From NCBI RefSeq assembly GCF_030818955.1, contig NZ_JAUTBF010000001.1, forward strand, positions 2,356,001-2,420,000: a stretch of 64,000 nt of DNA, read 5' to 3'. The position numbers and the translations under genes are program-made. This document shows positions 1 through 9,146 of the stretch, in pieces; position 1 is the stretch's first letter; the number at the start of each line of letters is the position of its first letter. A model generated the notes under the pieces. It saw only the letters and a program-made list of their open reading frames with translations, had not been told where the DNA came from and searched no databases. Source of the stretch: Microbacterium trichothecenolyticum (GTDB lineage: Bacteria > Actinomycetota > Actinomycetes > Actinomycetales > Microbacteriaceae).

Positions 1-308
1 TCGAGGACGAATGTCGAGGCGTCGCGCAGGGTTCCCGCGAACACGAACAGGCTGTCACGCCAGTAGCGCGCGAGGATCGCGCGACACCGAGCCAGATCGT
101 CGAGACGGGCGGAGGCGAGAAGACACGCACCGACGTGAATGGCGTCGTCGTCGCCGGTAACGACGGGCGGAAGATCGGGATAGATCGACCACGCGGTCGT
201 CAAGGCCATATCGGTAACGAGATCCGGATCACCGAGGACGGCCTGCGCAACGGCATCTCCCCCACATCGAGCGCGACGATCACTCATCGTCGATAGTGAG
301 ACATTCAT
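1..308 (-). CDS. Hypothetical protein, 5' part only (runs off the left edge)
   Basis: An open frame begins with ATG at 308, preceded by an AAGGAG ribosome-binding site nine bases upstream, and stays open to the edge, giving about 102 residues. The N-terminus reads MNVSLSTMSDRRARCGGDA; the visible part has no signal peptide or membrane segment and alternates acidic and alanine-rich stretches. I recognise no family. Codons such as TCA and CTA near the start and the AT-rich upstream DNA differ from the neighbouring genes and could reflect acquired DNA. It is divergent from the allA-like gene at 674. Confidence 0.55.
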   Translation of the reverse strand, partial: MNVSLSTMSDRRARCGGDAVAQAVLGDPDLVTDMALTTAWSIYPDLPPVVTGDDDAIHVGACLLASARLDDLARCRAILARYWRDSLFVFAGTLRDASTFVL

Positions 309-673
309 CCGGGCGGGCTCCTTCATGTATTCACATCGCACGAAACATCTATCGCATCGATACGGAACCATCGTTCCGCGGACTCAGTTATACACCGGAC
401 CCATAAGCACCAACGGCCGAATATCTATGGACCGACTTCTCGATGGCATACTCACTGAACAGGTAGTAACCGGGTACTAATGATTCGCGCCGCTCTCCAG
501 AATTCGAGTATGCAGGACCAGATCGAAGAAAATCCCCCCGGAGCGAGTAAGCGCGTCTCGACGACTCCTCGCGTATTTCTGCGACGTAACCGGTGGATGA
601 CGTTGTCGACACTGCGCGCAGTAAACTTGTTGGACAAGTGTACGCTCGGGCTACCCGATGAAAGCGAGTCGCC
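309..673. other. Divergent intergenic region, relatively AT-rich
   Basis: These 365 bases separate the left-edge gene from the allA-like gene. I see no credible gene. The stretch holds a small palindrome (CGGAAC-4-GTTCCG, 363-378), which could be an operator for the left gene, and the GntR-type palindrome with a -10 box described separately at 625-646. Confidence 0.5.
625..646 (+). promoter_or_regulatory. GntR/FadR-type operator with adjacent -10 box before the allA-like gene
   Basis: ACTTGT-TGG-ACAAGT at 625-639 is a perfect 6-bp inverted repeat with a 3-bp spacer. Its core fits the TNGTNNNACNA pattern known for FadR-subfamily GntR regulators. TACGCT at 641-646 is a plausible -10 box, so a repressor bound here would cover the promoter. 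No GntR gene lies in the window. Confidence 0.45.
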
Positions 674-1169
674 GTGTCCGACACCCTCACCCCCCACGTC
701 CTGACATCCGAGATCGTCACCCCCGCCGGCTTCGACCCGTTCGGTGTGGTGCTCACCCCCATGGAGGACGGCACCCCGTTCACGGCCGAGGAGGCCGTGC
801 TCGACGTGTCCAACGGCATCCCCCGCTTCTACCTCATGCACCTCGAAGACAAGCCCGCGGAGTTCGTGCGAGTGACCCGGCACCTCGAAACCACGCAGAC
901 GCTGATGTCGGTGGGCGACGTCGAATGGACCATCGCCGTCGCCGCGCCCGGGTATCGACGCGCCCACGCTCGACGATCTGCGTGCTTTCCGCATCCCGCC
1001 GCGTACGGCGATCACGATGCGCAAGGGCACCTGGCACGCGGGGCCTTTCTTCGCCGAACCGAGCATGGACTTCGTCAACCTCGAACTCGACGACACCAAC
1101 GTCACCGATCACCACAATCATCGCCTCGACGACGCCTTCGGCGTACGTGTCGTGATCGACGAGCGCTGA
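674..1169 (+). pseudogene. allA: Ureidoglycolate lyase-like gene (allA) with a single-base frameshift
   Basis: Two adjacent frames together give a protein of about 165 residues, the usual AllA length. Frame one (GTG at 674) covers the N-terminal half through VEWTIAVAAPG; the second frame resumes with GIDAPTLDDLRAFRIPP and ends in TGA at 1167-1169. The C-terminal half carries the AllA-like RKGTWHAGPF segment and ends VRVVIDER. AllA releases glyoxylate from ureidoglycolate in ureide breakdown. The shift maps to the GGG run near 950-952 (one extra base), so this is either a mutation or a sequencing error. The shifted frame has no stop before the next gene and would fuse the AllA N-terminus to that flavoprotein. 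The downstream ATG overlaps the allA TGA. Confidence 0.65.
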
Positions 1170-2644
1170 TGATGCTCACGCCCCTGCCCGACGCTCCCGC
1201 CCGACTGGCCGGCCTCGAGCGCGAGGCGACACACCAAGCCGCCCTCAGCACGGGCGAGGAGCGTCCCTGGGTGCGGACCCGACAGGGCATCCGCCCCGTC
1301 GTCATCGTCGGTGCCGGCCAGGCGGGGCTCGTGCTCGCGCGTGGTCTGCGTCGGCGCGGCGTGTCCGACGTCGTCGTGCTCGACGCCGCACCCGCGGGCG
1401 CGGCGGGCCCGTGGACGACCTACGCCCGCATGCACACGCTGCGAACCCCCAAAGACATCGCCTGGCCCACGTGGGGCACCCCCGCGGTGACCCCGCGCGC
1501 CTGGTTCGAGGCGGTCTACGGCGACGCCGCATGGGAGGCGCTGGAATACTTCCCCACGACGGCGTGGCAGGGCTTTCTACGGTGGTACCGCGAGGTCTCC
1601 GACATCACGGTGGTGACCGACACCCGGGTACGCGCGATCACTCCGACCACCGACGACGGCCCCCTCGACCTCTTCCTCGACGGGCCCGACGGGCAGTGGA
1701 TCCTGCCGGCACACCACGTCGTGCTCGCCACCGGCATCGAAGGAGCCGGCGGCCGGTACATCCCGCCCCTGCTCGCCGACCTCCCCGCCGACCGCGTGCA
1801 CCACACGCACGACGACATCGATTTCACCGCCCTCGCCGGCCTGCGGGTCGGCATCCTCGGCGCGGGCACCGGGGCCTTCGACAACGCCGCGACCGCATTG
1901 GAGCACGGTGCCGCACGCGTCGACGTGCACATGCGCCGCCCGGCCATGCCCCAGGTGAGCCCGTACCGGTGGATGGAGTTCATCGGCCTGATCGAGAATT
2001 ACGGCTCGTTCACCGACGCGCAGAAGTGGGCGTTCAACGTGCACCTGTCGGCCGTGGACCAGCCTGCGACGCAGAACGCCCTCTGGCGTGCGCACGCCTT
2101 CGACGACTTCCGCTTCCTCACCGCGTCGCCCTGGCGGAGCGTCGAGTGGACCGGCACCGACATCGCCGTGACCACGCCTCACGGCATCCATCACTACGAC
2201 GTGGTGCTGGCCGCCACGGGCATCGCCGCCGACCTCGCTCGTCGCCCCGAGCTCGCCGCCGTCGCAGCCGACGCCCTGCTGTGGCGCGACCGCCTGACCC
2301 CCGAGGCCGCGGCCCAGAACCCGGGCCTGTCGACCTTCCCGTATCTCGCCGACGATTTCGGCCTCGTCAGCCGCGACGGGGATCGGGATGCCGTGCTCTC
2401 GCGCATCCACATGTTCAACCACGGCGCCCGTATCAGCCAGGGCATGTTGAGCCACCAGATCCCGGGCCTCGTCGGCGGCGCCACCAAGCTCGCCGCGGCC
2501 CTGTCGCGTCGACTTTTCATTCGCGACTCCGACGCCCTGCTCACCGAGTTCCTGGCCTACGACACCCCCGTCGGTGTGCACATCGGCCGGCGCGCGCAAA
2601 CGCCCCCCGCACCCACGAGGACGACGGTAGCGTCGAGAGGGTGA
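1169..2644 (+). CDS. FAD/NAD(P)-binding oxidoreductase, flavin monooxygenase-like
   Basis: This 491-residue protein has an FAD-binding GAGQAG motif at residues 48-53 after VVIV and a second dinucleotide motif (LGAGTG) near residue 230, the two-domain layout of flavin-containing monooxygenases and related NAD(P)/FAD oxidoreductases. It is probably cytoplasmic; I see no signal peptide or membrane helix. ATG at 1169 overlaps the TGA of the allA-like gene, and its own TGA overlaps the GTG of the next gene, so the three genes look translationally coupled. The substrate is unknown; the neighbours point to a ureide or other small nitrogen compound. The ATG at 1172 is an equally possible start. Confidence 0.8.
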   Translation: MMLTPLPDAPARLAGLEREATHQAALSTGEERPWVRTRQGIRPVVIVGAGQAGLVLARGLRRRGVSDVVVLDAAPAGAAGPWTTYARMHTLRTPKDIAWPTWGTPAVTPRAWFEAVYGDAAWEALEYFPTTAWQGFLRWYREVSDITVVTDTRVRAITPTTDDGPLDLFLDGPDGQWILPAHHVVLATGIEGAGGRYIPPLLADLPADRVHHTHDDIDFTALAGLRVGILGAGTGAFDNAATALEHGAARVDVHMRRPAMPQVSPYRWMEFIGLIENYGSFTDAQKWAFNVHLSAVDQPATQNALWRAHAFDDFRFLTASPWRSVEWTGTDIAVTTPHGIHHYDVVLAATGIAADLARRPELAAVAADALLWRDRLTPEAAAQNPGLSTFPYLADDFGLVSRDGDRDAVLSRIHMFNHGARISQGMLSHQIPGLVGGATKLAAALSRRLFIRDSDALLTEFLAYDTPVGVHIGRRAQTPPAPTRTTVASRG

Positions 2645-3570
2645 CGACCGAGAGAACCCTCACCGTGTCCGTTCCCACCGAGCAGCTGCGCCACGATCTC
2701 CAGCCGCTTCCCGAGGGCGTCGAGGTCGTGGTGTGGGACGTGAAGAGCGCGGCTCCACGCCGTCGTTTCGACATGGTCGTGCTCCCGTACATGTCGATGA
2801 GCCGCGTGCTGAAGAGCCTTTCCACGGTGGAAGCCGGCCTCCTGCAGAGCCAATCCATCGGCTACGACAACGTCGAGGGGCGCCTGCCGGCCGGCATCGT
2901 TTTCGCGAACGCCTCGAGCGTGCACGAAACCGCGACGGCCGAGCTCGCCGTCGCCCTGGTCCTCGCCGCGCAGCGGCGGCTGCCCGACTTCGTGCGCGCC
3001 CAGGAGCGCGGCGAGTGGGCCGCGGGCGGTTCCGCCGGCCTCGCCGACCGGCGCGTGAGCCTGCTCGGCTTCGGTGGCGTCGGGCGTGCGATCGCGGCCC
3101 GCCTGAAACCCTTCGACGTCGAGCTGCGCGCCGTGGCCTCGCACGGCCGTCTGCAGGACGACGTCGAGGTCTTCCCCCTCGGCGTGCTGCACGACGTGCT
3201 CGCCGAGACCGACATCCTCGTGGCCTCGCTCCCCGGAGGCGACGCGACGCGTCACCTCATCGACGACGCCGCACTCTCTGCGCTGCCCGATGGGGCACTC
3301 GTGGTGAACGTCGGTCGTGGTCCGCTCATCGACACCGACGCCCTGGTGGACCACGTGCGCCGCGGCCGCATCCGTGCGGCACTCGACGTCACCGATCCCG
3401 AACCTCTTCCGCCGGGCCACCCCCTCTGGGGCCTCGAGGGAGTGCTCATCGCTCCGCACGTCGGAGGAGCGACGGATGCCATGCGCCCGCGCATCGCGCG
3501 CCTGGTGCGCCGTCAGATCGAACGCCTCCGGGTCGGCGAGGAGCCGCTGAACGTCGTCATCGGCGGCTGA
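2641..3570 (+). CDS. D-isomer specific 2-hydroxyacid dehydrogenase family protein
   Basis: The 309-residue protein has the NAD(P)-binding GFGGVG motif near residues 143-148. The family's catalytic trio is visible: Arg in NVGRGPLID (about 225), Glu in DPEPLPPGHPLW (about 253) and His in APHVGG (about 272). Such enzymes reduce 2-ketoacids or glyoxylate-like compounds. Glyoxylate would be the product of the allA step, so a glyoxylate or hydroxypyruvate reductase role is an attractive inference. GTG at 2641 overlaps the previous stop. The gene ends seven bases from the convergent flippase gene. Confidence 0.85.
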   Translation: MTTERTLTVSVPTEQLRHDLQPLPEGVEVVVWDVKSAAPRRRFDMVVLPYMSMSRVLKSLSTVEAGLLQSQSIGYDNVEGRLPAGIVFANASSVHETATAELAVALVLAAQRRLPDFVRAQERGEWAAGGSAGLADRRVSLLGFGGVGRAIAARLKPFDVELRAVASHGRLQDDVEVFPLGVLHDVLAETDILVASLPGGDATRHLIDDAALSALPDGALVVNVGRGPLIDTDALVDHVRRGRIRAALDVTDPEPLPPGHPLWGLEGVLIAPHVGGATDAMRPRIARLVRRQIERLRVGEEPLNVVIGG

Positions 3571-3577
3571 GCCCGGC

Positions 3578-5065
3578 TCACCCCGGCTCGGCGCGAGGGC
3601 GGCGATCCGCCCCGCGCTGCGGGAGCATCGTGCGCAGCGTGCGGACGATCAATCGAGCATCGCGCCGCCCGATCGCGGCCAGCGCCGTCGCCGCCACCGC
3701 CATCCACGTCAGCACGATCACGGCGAGCCGCGCCAGCGGTGGCAGCGCGGTGAGCACCGCCGCGTCGAGTGCCCAGGCACCGAGGGTGGCCGCACCGCTG
3801 ACCGCGAGGGGCACGACGGCCGTCGTCACGAGCGCGCGCACCGGCAGCCCCGCACGGGGCGCGAACACGAACGTCCCCGACGCCCAGATGAGAAGCTGGC
3901 CCAGCGCCACACCCCACGCGACCCCCGTCGGCACCACCGGTGCCAGCACGAGGATCAGAGCGACCATCGGCACACGACCGACGACCTCCGATACGAAGAG
4001 AGCCCCGGAGCGACCTTTCGCGGCGAACCCCCAGTAGTAGGCGTACGCGATGGTCTGGAACACCGCGCCCGCCGCGAGGATCGGGAGGAACTGGGTCGCG
4101 GGCAGCCACACGGAACCGAGGACGACCTCGATCAGAGGCCCCGCACACACCACGATGAGCCCGGTGACCCCGAGCAGCGCGTGACTGACGAGTCTCTGCG
4201 CGCGCACGAGTGCGTCGTTCAGCGCCGGCGCGTCGTCGGCGACATCGGCCAGGCGCGGCAGCACCACGCGGGTCAACGGCGCGGCCACCTGCTGCAGGGG
4301 CAGCATGACGAGCTGGAACGCGCGCGTGTAGAACCCCACGATCGCCGGTTGGTACCAGGCGCCCATCGCGACCGTGTCGACGTTGGTGGTCACGTAGTGC
4401 GCGGCGTGCGTCGCCAGTGTGGACACACCGAACACGAGCAGGTGCCGCATCGGCGCGCGGCGCGGCAGGCCCGGCATCCAGCCCGCCGCGAGACAGGCCC
4501 ACACGAGCGAGACCAGAGCGGCCACGCTTCCCTGCACCGCGAGAGCCACGACGCCCGAGCCGAAGAGAGCGAGGACGATGGCGGTGGCGACCCCCGCGGC
4601 ATCCCCGCCGAGCTCTGACGCGGCCAGCCGCGAGAACCGCTCCCGGCGGTTCAGCTCCACCTGAAACTGGGCGGTCGCCGCACGGAGGAGGAATGCGGGG
4701 GCGGCGATGAGAACGACCGCCACCAGACGGTCGTCGTCGAACGCGGCGGCGATGGGCCCCGCGGCGGACGCCACCAGCAGGGCGAGCACGGCACCGATGG
4801 CGGAGTTGATCCAGAACAGGTTGCTCTTCTGGGCCGCGGAGAGGTCCTTCTCACGGAGAGCAGCGAGACTCAGGCCGAAATCGCCGATGACCGCGGCAAT
4901 GCCCACGATCGCGAGTCCCAGGCTCACGAGGCCGAAGTCGGCCGGCCCGATCAGTCGGGCCAGGACGACGATGTTGACGATCTGCAGCGCGTATCGCAGC
5001 CACTGCGTCGACAGCAGCACCGTCGCCCCACGGGCGCGGGCACCCGTGGATGCGGGGGGCTTCAC
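3578..5065 (-). CDS. Oligosaccharide flippase family protein (Wzx-like)
   Basis: This 495-residue protein is a chain of hydrophobic helices, about 12, with the features of the polysaccharide-synthesis/export superfamily, for example WLRYALQIVNIVVLARLIGP near the N-terminus. It would flip lipid-linked sugar units across the membrane. GTG at 5065 was chosen because GAGGAGG lies just upstream; the frame extends further upstream but that extension is hydrophilic and lacks a ribosome site. It opens the surface-polysaccharide block that continues with the ligase and glycosyltransferase genes. Confidence 0.85.
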   Translation of the reverse strand: MKPPASTGARARGATVLLSTQWLRYALQIVNIVVLARLIGPADFGLVSLGLAIVGIAAVIGDFGLSLAALREKDLSAAQKSNLFWINSAIGAVLALLVASAAGPIAAAFDDDRLVAVVLIAAPAFLLRAATAQFQVELNRRERFSRLAASELGGDAAGVATAIVLALFGSGVVALAVQGSVAALVSLVWACLAAGWMPGLPRRAPMRHLLVFGVSTLATHAAHYVTTNVDTVAMGAWYQPAIVGFYTRAFQLVMLPLQQVAAPLTRVVLPRLADVADDAPALNDALVRAQRLVSHALLGVTGLIVVCAGPLIEVVLGSVWLPATQFLPILAAGAVFQTIAYAYYWGFAAKGRSGALFVSEVVGRVPMVALILVLAPVVPTGVAWGVALGQLLIWASGTFVFAPRAGLPVRALVTTAVVPLAVSGAATLGAWALDAAVLTALPPLARLAVIVLTWMAVAATALAAIGRRDARLIVRTLRTMLPQRGADRRPRAEPG

Positions 5066-5233
5066 GTGATGGTCCTCCTCGCGCCTGGCCACAGGAGCGG
5101 CGGGGTCGCCGGGCAAGGCTACGTTCGCGAACCGCCCGGGTCCGCGAGAGAGCCATATAGCGGGGCGTAATTCACCCGGTCGGTCCCCTGGATACCCGCA
5201 CACGCCCCCGACAGGTGCGCCGCGGCACGCGCC

Positions 5234-5246
5234 TAGCCTGACCGGG
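5234..5246 (+). promoter_or_regulatory. Leaderless-type -10 box of the O-antigen ligase-like gene
   Basis: TAGCCT at 5234-5239 lies six bases before the GTG start at 5246, and there is no room for a ribosome-binding site. This is the arrangement of a leaderless transcript, common in Actinobacteria. The same spacing recurs at several genes in the window. Confidence 0.5.
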
Positions 5247-6598
5247 TGACTCTCACCGCCCCCGTCGATCGGCGGCCACCGGCTCGCACCAGGCTCGACG
5301 CCCGCGTCGTTGCACCGGAGCGAACCGCGATGGCCCGCGCCGCCTCGTACGCGTTGCTCCTTCTGTTCTGGGGCGCGTCGGCCTCGCTCTCCATCGCGCA
5401 GACGCTCACGATGAGCAGACGGGTCGCCGTCGAGGGCGTGAAGACGGCGATCTCCCAGCCGGTGGTCGAAGCCTGGTACGTGGGATTCCTGGTCCCCGCG
5501 ATCATCGCGCTGCTCGTCCTGCTCTTCCGCGTGGTCTTCGTGCGCAACGACCTCGTCCCGCTCCTGGTGGCCCTGACGCCGTGGATCTGGATCAACCTCA
5601 ACGAGTTCATGCGCGGGAACGTCGTCCCCGAGCAGACCATCCTCCCCATGGGCGTCGCCCTGACCTTCTGGGCGATCCAGCCTCGGGTGACGGACCTCAA
5701 GATCTACGCCGTGCTGGGAGCGATCCTCGCCGCCGTATCGATGGCGCTGACCTCGTCAGCCCCGACGTTGATGTACATGCCGCAGAGCTTCGACGAGGCG
5801 ACCGAGAAATCGATCACGGGTCTGCCGCTGCTCGCCGGATTCTTCAGCCACCCCAACGCCAACGGTCTCTTCCTCGCTCTCGCTCTCCCCCTGACGTGCT
5901 TGTTCTCGCACTGGTACCTCCGCTGGGCCACCGCCGGGGTGATCCTCACCGCCATCGTGTGGTCGGCGTCGCGCACGGCGCTCTTCGGCGCCGCGGTCTG
6001 GGTCGTCGTCATGCTCCTGACCGTCGTGGTGCGCCGTCACCTGACCCGCGTTCTCGGGGTCGTGCTCGCCGCCCTCATCGTGGCGGTCGTGCTGGTTCCT
6101 TCCACCACGACCGACCCCGAGGCGTACACGGAACGCGGATCCATCTGGCAGTTCAACCTCGCGCAGCTCGGGGGTCTCCACTGGCTGTACGGGCTCGGTC
6201 ACAGCTGGTACACCGACAACTACCCGATGCTGAAGTCCGCGTTGTCGAGCGCGGCCGGCCACGGTCACAATGTCTTCGTGACCTACACCGTCACGGGGGG
6301 CCTGATCCTGGTGGCTCTCATCGGACTCGTGGTGGTGTTCTCCGCACGGATAGCGAGCCGCCTGCCCGACCGGGAGCGGGTGGGAGCATTCGCATTCCTG
6401 TGCGTGCTGGTGAGCGTCTCGATCACCGAGTCGGCGTGGCGCGTCGAGGCCCCCGACACCCTGTTCGCGGCGATGCTGGTACCGATGTTCGTCATCGCCA
6501 CGCAGAGCCCGAGAGTGGCGCCAGACGGCACTCGCGTCCCGGGTGGGTCTACGGGTGAATTCAGTGCCGCCTCGGAGCTGCGCCGCCACCGTCGATAG
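5246..6598 (+). CDS. O-antigen ligase / polysaccharide polymerase-like membrane protein
   Basis: A 450-residue integral membrane protein with about 10-12 hydrophobic helices and a larger extracytoplasmic loop (around residues 290-345, containing GLGHSWYTDNYP and AAGHGHN). The GHGHN-type loop and overall plan resemble the Wzy_C/WaaL O-antigen ligase family. It would polymerise or ligate repeat units flipped by the neighbouring Wzx-like protein. No ribosome site precedes GTG 5246; a -10 box six bases upstream suggests a leaderless mRNA. Its last 38 bases overlap the convergent glycosyltransferase gene. Confidence 0.8.
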   Translation: MTLTAPVDRRPPARTRLDARVVAPERTAMARAASYALLLLFWGASASLSIAQTLTMSRRVAVEGVKTAISQPVVEAWYVGFLVPAIIALLVLLFRVVFVRNDLVPLLVALTPWIWINLNEFMRGNVVPEQTILPMGVALTFWAIQPRVTDLKIYAVLGAILAAVSMALTSSAPTLMYMPQSFDEATEKSITGLPLLAGFFSHPNANGLFLALALPLTCLFSHWYLRWATAGVILTAIVWSASRTALFGAAVWVVVMLLTVVVRRHLTRVLGVVLAALIVAVVLVPSTTTDPEAYTERGSIWQFNLAQLGGLHWLYGLGHSWYTDNYPMLKSALSSAAGHGHNVFVTYTVTGGLILVALIGLVVVFSARIASRLPDRERVGAFAFLCVLVSVSITESAWRVEAPDTLFAAMLVPMFVIATQSPRVAPDGTRVPGGSTGEFSAASELRRHRR

Positions 6599-7640
6599 GC
6601 GCAGCGCCCTCGGCGTCTCGCGCCCGACCGCGCTCGCGCCACGGCATGACGCGTCGAGCCATCGACCGCACACGGCGCAGGTTGGTCGAGCCCGGAGGCA
6701 GGTCCCAGGTGAGCAGGGGACGCAGCACGTCGTCGCCGGCACGACGACCCGCCTGGACGACGCGACGCTCTCGAAGCTTCTTGGGCATCTTCACTGCGGC
6801 GACGGCCAAAGCCCTCACCGCGGTCACCCCCTGACCGCGCAGCACCGCACGCGCGAACGTCAGGGAGTAGGCGAAGGCGAGGCGCGGAGCGATCGTCGGC
6901 AGGAGACGCAGCGGCACGTTCTTCGTCGCCAGCCACAACAGGTTCTTCAGCGTCTGATATGTCGTGAACCCCGGGATACGCCCGCTCGTCGCACCGATGC
7001 GGTGGTAGGCGATGGCATCCGGGGCGAGGCGCACCCGCCATCCTCGCAGCTGCGCCCGCCAACTCAGGTCGACGTCTTCGAAGTAGGCGAAGAAGTCCTC
7101 GTCGAACAGGCCCACGTCGCGCAACATGTCCGCACGGTACAGCGTCGATCCGCCGCTGGCTCCGAACAACTCGGTCGCCTCGTCATAGGCGTCCAATCGT
7201 TCCTCGCCACGGCCGCGGGGGAACGGCAGACCCCACGTCGAGTAGCACTCGCCCGTACTGTCCAGGCGCGCACCGTCCATGGTGACGAACTTGCTCGCGA
7301 CCATCCCGACACGATCATCGCGGGACATCTCGGCGACGAGCGCCCGCATCCATTCGGCGTCGGCGACGGCGTCGTTGTTCAGCAGCGCGATGGCGTCGTG
7401 CCCGCGGTGCAGCGCGTAGCGGATCCCCGCGTTCACACCGCCGGCGAAGCCGAGGTTCACCGCTTGCACCAGCACGGTGACGTCGGGGTAGCTCTCGCGG
7501 AGCATCTCCACCGAGCCGTCGGTGGAGCCGTTCTCGACCACGATGACCTCGACCGGAAGCGTCTGACGCCGCAGGGAGTCCAGGCACGCGGGGAGATCCT
7601 CCCGTCCGTTCCAGTTCGGGATGACCACTGCTGCGCTCAT
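6561..7640 (-). CDS. Glycosyltransferase family 2
   Basis: The 359-residue protein starts with the GT-A signature VVIPNWNGREDLPACLDSL. It continues with NLGFAGGVNAGI, the metal- and nucleotide-binding LLNNDAVAD stretch, and the FEDVDLSWRAQL motif typical of rhamnosyltransferase-like GT2 enzymes. It should transfer a sugar from a nucleotide donor at the cytoplasmic face. ATG at 7640 has GAGGAG upstream and overlaps the stop of the next-upstream glycosyltransferase (ATGA). The 3' end overlaps the convergent ligase-like gene by 38 bp. Confidence 0.88.
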   Translation of the reverse strand: MSAAVVIPNWNGREDLPACLDSLRRQTLPVEVIVVENGSTDGSVEMLRESYPDVTVLVQAVNLGFAGGVNAGIRYALHRGHDAIALLNNDAVADAEWMRALVAEMSRDDRVGMVASKFVTMDGARLDSTGECYSTWGLPFPRGRGEERLDAYDEATELFGASGGSTLYRADMLRDVGLFDEDFFAYFEDVDLSWRAQLRGWRVRLAPDAIAYHRIGATSGRIPGFTTYQTLKNLLWLATKNVPLRLLPTIAPRLAFAYSLTFARAVLRGQGVTAVRALAVAAVKMPKKLRERRVVQAGRRAGDDVLRPLLTWDLPPGSTNLRRVRSMARRVMPWRERGRARDAEGAAPIDGGGAAPRRH

Positions 7641-8863
7641 CGACGCTCTCCTCGTGCGAACAGGGCGTCTTCCAGACGCGCCGGGTAGGTCTCGAGCGAG
7701 AACGCCGACCGCGCCCACTCACGCGAGCGCTGGGCTTCCCGCCAGGCCCGCTGCGGGTCGTCGAGGATGCGCAGGAGCGCCGCCGCGATGGCATCGGGCT
7801 CATCGGCGACGACGAGGCCGCCGGTCTCGCCCTCACCGGTGAGCCCCTCCGCTCCTACCGTCGTCGACACCACAGGGATACCGCGCATCAGCGCCTCCAC
7901 CGTCTTGAACTTCAGGCCCGCCCCCATGAGCAGCGGGACGACCACCGCGGTCGCCGACGCGTACGACGGCTCTAGCGAGGGCACCTCTCCGGTCACGGTC
8001 AGCAGCGGATCGGCCGCCGCCGCCGCGACCATCGCCGGAGTCGGGCCCGCGCCGGCCATGATGAAGCGCACGTCCGGGCGCCGCGCGCGCACGAGCGGGA
8101 CGATGCCGTCGATGAGCCACTGCGCCGCCTGGGCGTTCACGTCGCGGAAGAAGGCCCCGACGAAGACGACGGTGGGCGGACCATCGGGCGGAGCGCACTC
8201 CGCCGCCCCCGCATCGCCCCCGAAGGGCGGGCGCACGACGACGGCTCGGTCGGCGCGGACGCCCAGACCGCGCACGAAACGGGCGTCTTTCTCGCTGAAG
8301 ACGACGACCGCGTCCATTCCTCGGTACAGCCGTCCCTCGTCGCGGACCACCGCCCGGTTGCGCCACAGGCCGAGCACCCACGCGAGCGACCACCTCCGCG
8401 TGGTGGCGAAGATGCGCTCGTACGTCTGCACGATCACGTCGTGCGCGACGACGACGCGCCTGATGTCGCGACGCCGCGTGCGCAACGCGCGGCTGATCCA
8501 GCCCATCTCCGTCCAGTGGGCCTCGATGAGCTCGCCGCTCGCCACGGCCTCGCGTACCGGACGGGAGCGGAGGACGGCGCGGGCGAACCGCCGCGGCGGG
8601 CGGACGGGGAACAGCCGGATCTGCTGGGTGTCCAGCCACTCGTCCCACGGTCGCGGCAGGCCCGGTGAGCAGACGACGACGTCGACGTCGAGTTCGGCTC
8701 GCAGGCGGCGGGCGGCCTCGTCGTTGCCCCTCCAGTCGGGGGCGACCACCGTCACGTCGTGCCCGAGCGTGCGCAATGCCCTGAGGTGCGCGAGCACGTA
8801 CTGCCCCCCGGCGTGGGGGATGCCGGTGTAGGGGACGTGCGCGACCACACTGACGATCCGCAT
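7637..8863 (-). CDS. Glycosyltransferase (GT-B fold, GT4-like)
   Basis: The 408-residue protein has the GT-B plan: an N-terminal domain (AHVPYTGIPHAGGQYVLAHLRAL) and a C-terminal Rossmann domain with VVFVGAFFRDVN and GLKFKTVEALMRGIPVVST, which contains the donor-binding acidic/E region of GT4 enzymes. It probably builds the same surface glycan as its neighbours. ATG 8863 has GAGGAG five bases upstream. It is co-transcribed with the GT2 gene through an ATGA overlap and is divergent from the plus-strand glycosyltransferase. Confidence 0.88.
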   Translation of the reverse strand: MRIVSVVAHVPYTGIPHAGGQYVLAHLRALRTLGHDVTVVAPDWRGNDEAARRLRAELDVDVVVCSPGLPRPWDEWLDTQQIRLFPVRPPRRFARAVLRSRPVREAVASGELIEAHWTEMGWISRALRTRRRDIRRVVVAHDVIVQTYERIFATTRRWSLAWVLGLWRNRAVVRDEGRLYRGMDAVVVFSEKDARFVRGLGVRADRAVVVRPPFGGDAGAAECAPPDGPPTVVFVGAFFRDVNAQAAQWLIDGIVPLVRARRPDVRFIMAGAGPTPAMVAAAAADPLLTVTGEVPSLEPSYASATAVVVPLLMGAGLKFKTVEALMRGIPVVSTTVGAEGLTGEGETGGLVVADEPDAIAAALLRILDDPQRAWREAQRSREWARSAFSLETYPARLEDALFARGERR

Positions 8864-9146
8864 GGCTTCTCCTCACCGTGTTCCCGCGACGGGCAACGTC
8901 GTTCTGCCGCGAACACCGCGGGATCTCGGGGAAGGTATCAATCCAGCGGGCGGGGACCGGACGGCGTCGCCGGCGCCGGATCGAGGTGCGCGGGGCGACC
9001 GCCGCGATCCCGGCGATCCTTTCCGCATCCAACTTCACCCCGCTGATCACCCCATTCGCGCGGGGCGGGAATCCGCCGCGGCCGTGAACGCGCCGCCACG
9101 GCGACGGTCATACTCGGCGCAGCCCCGCCCGAGAAGAGACGAGACC

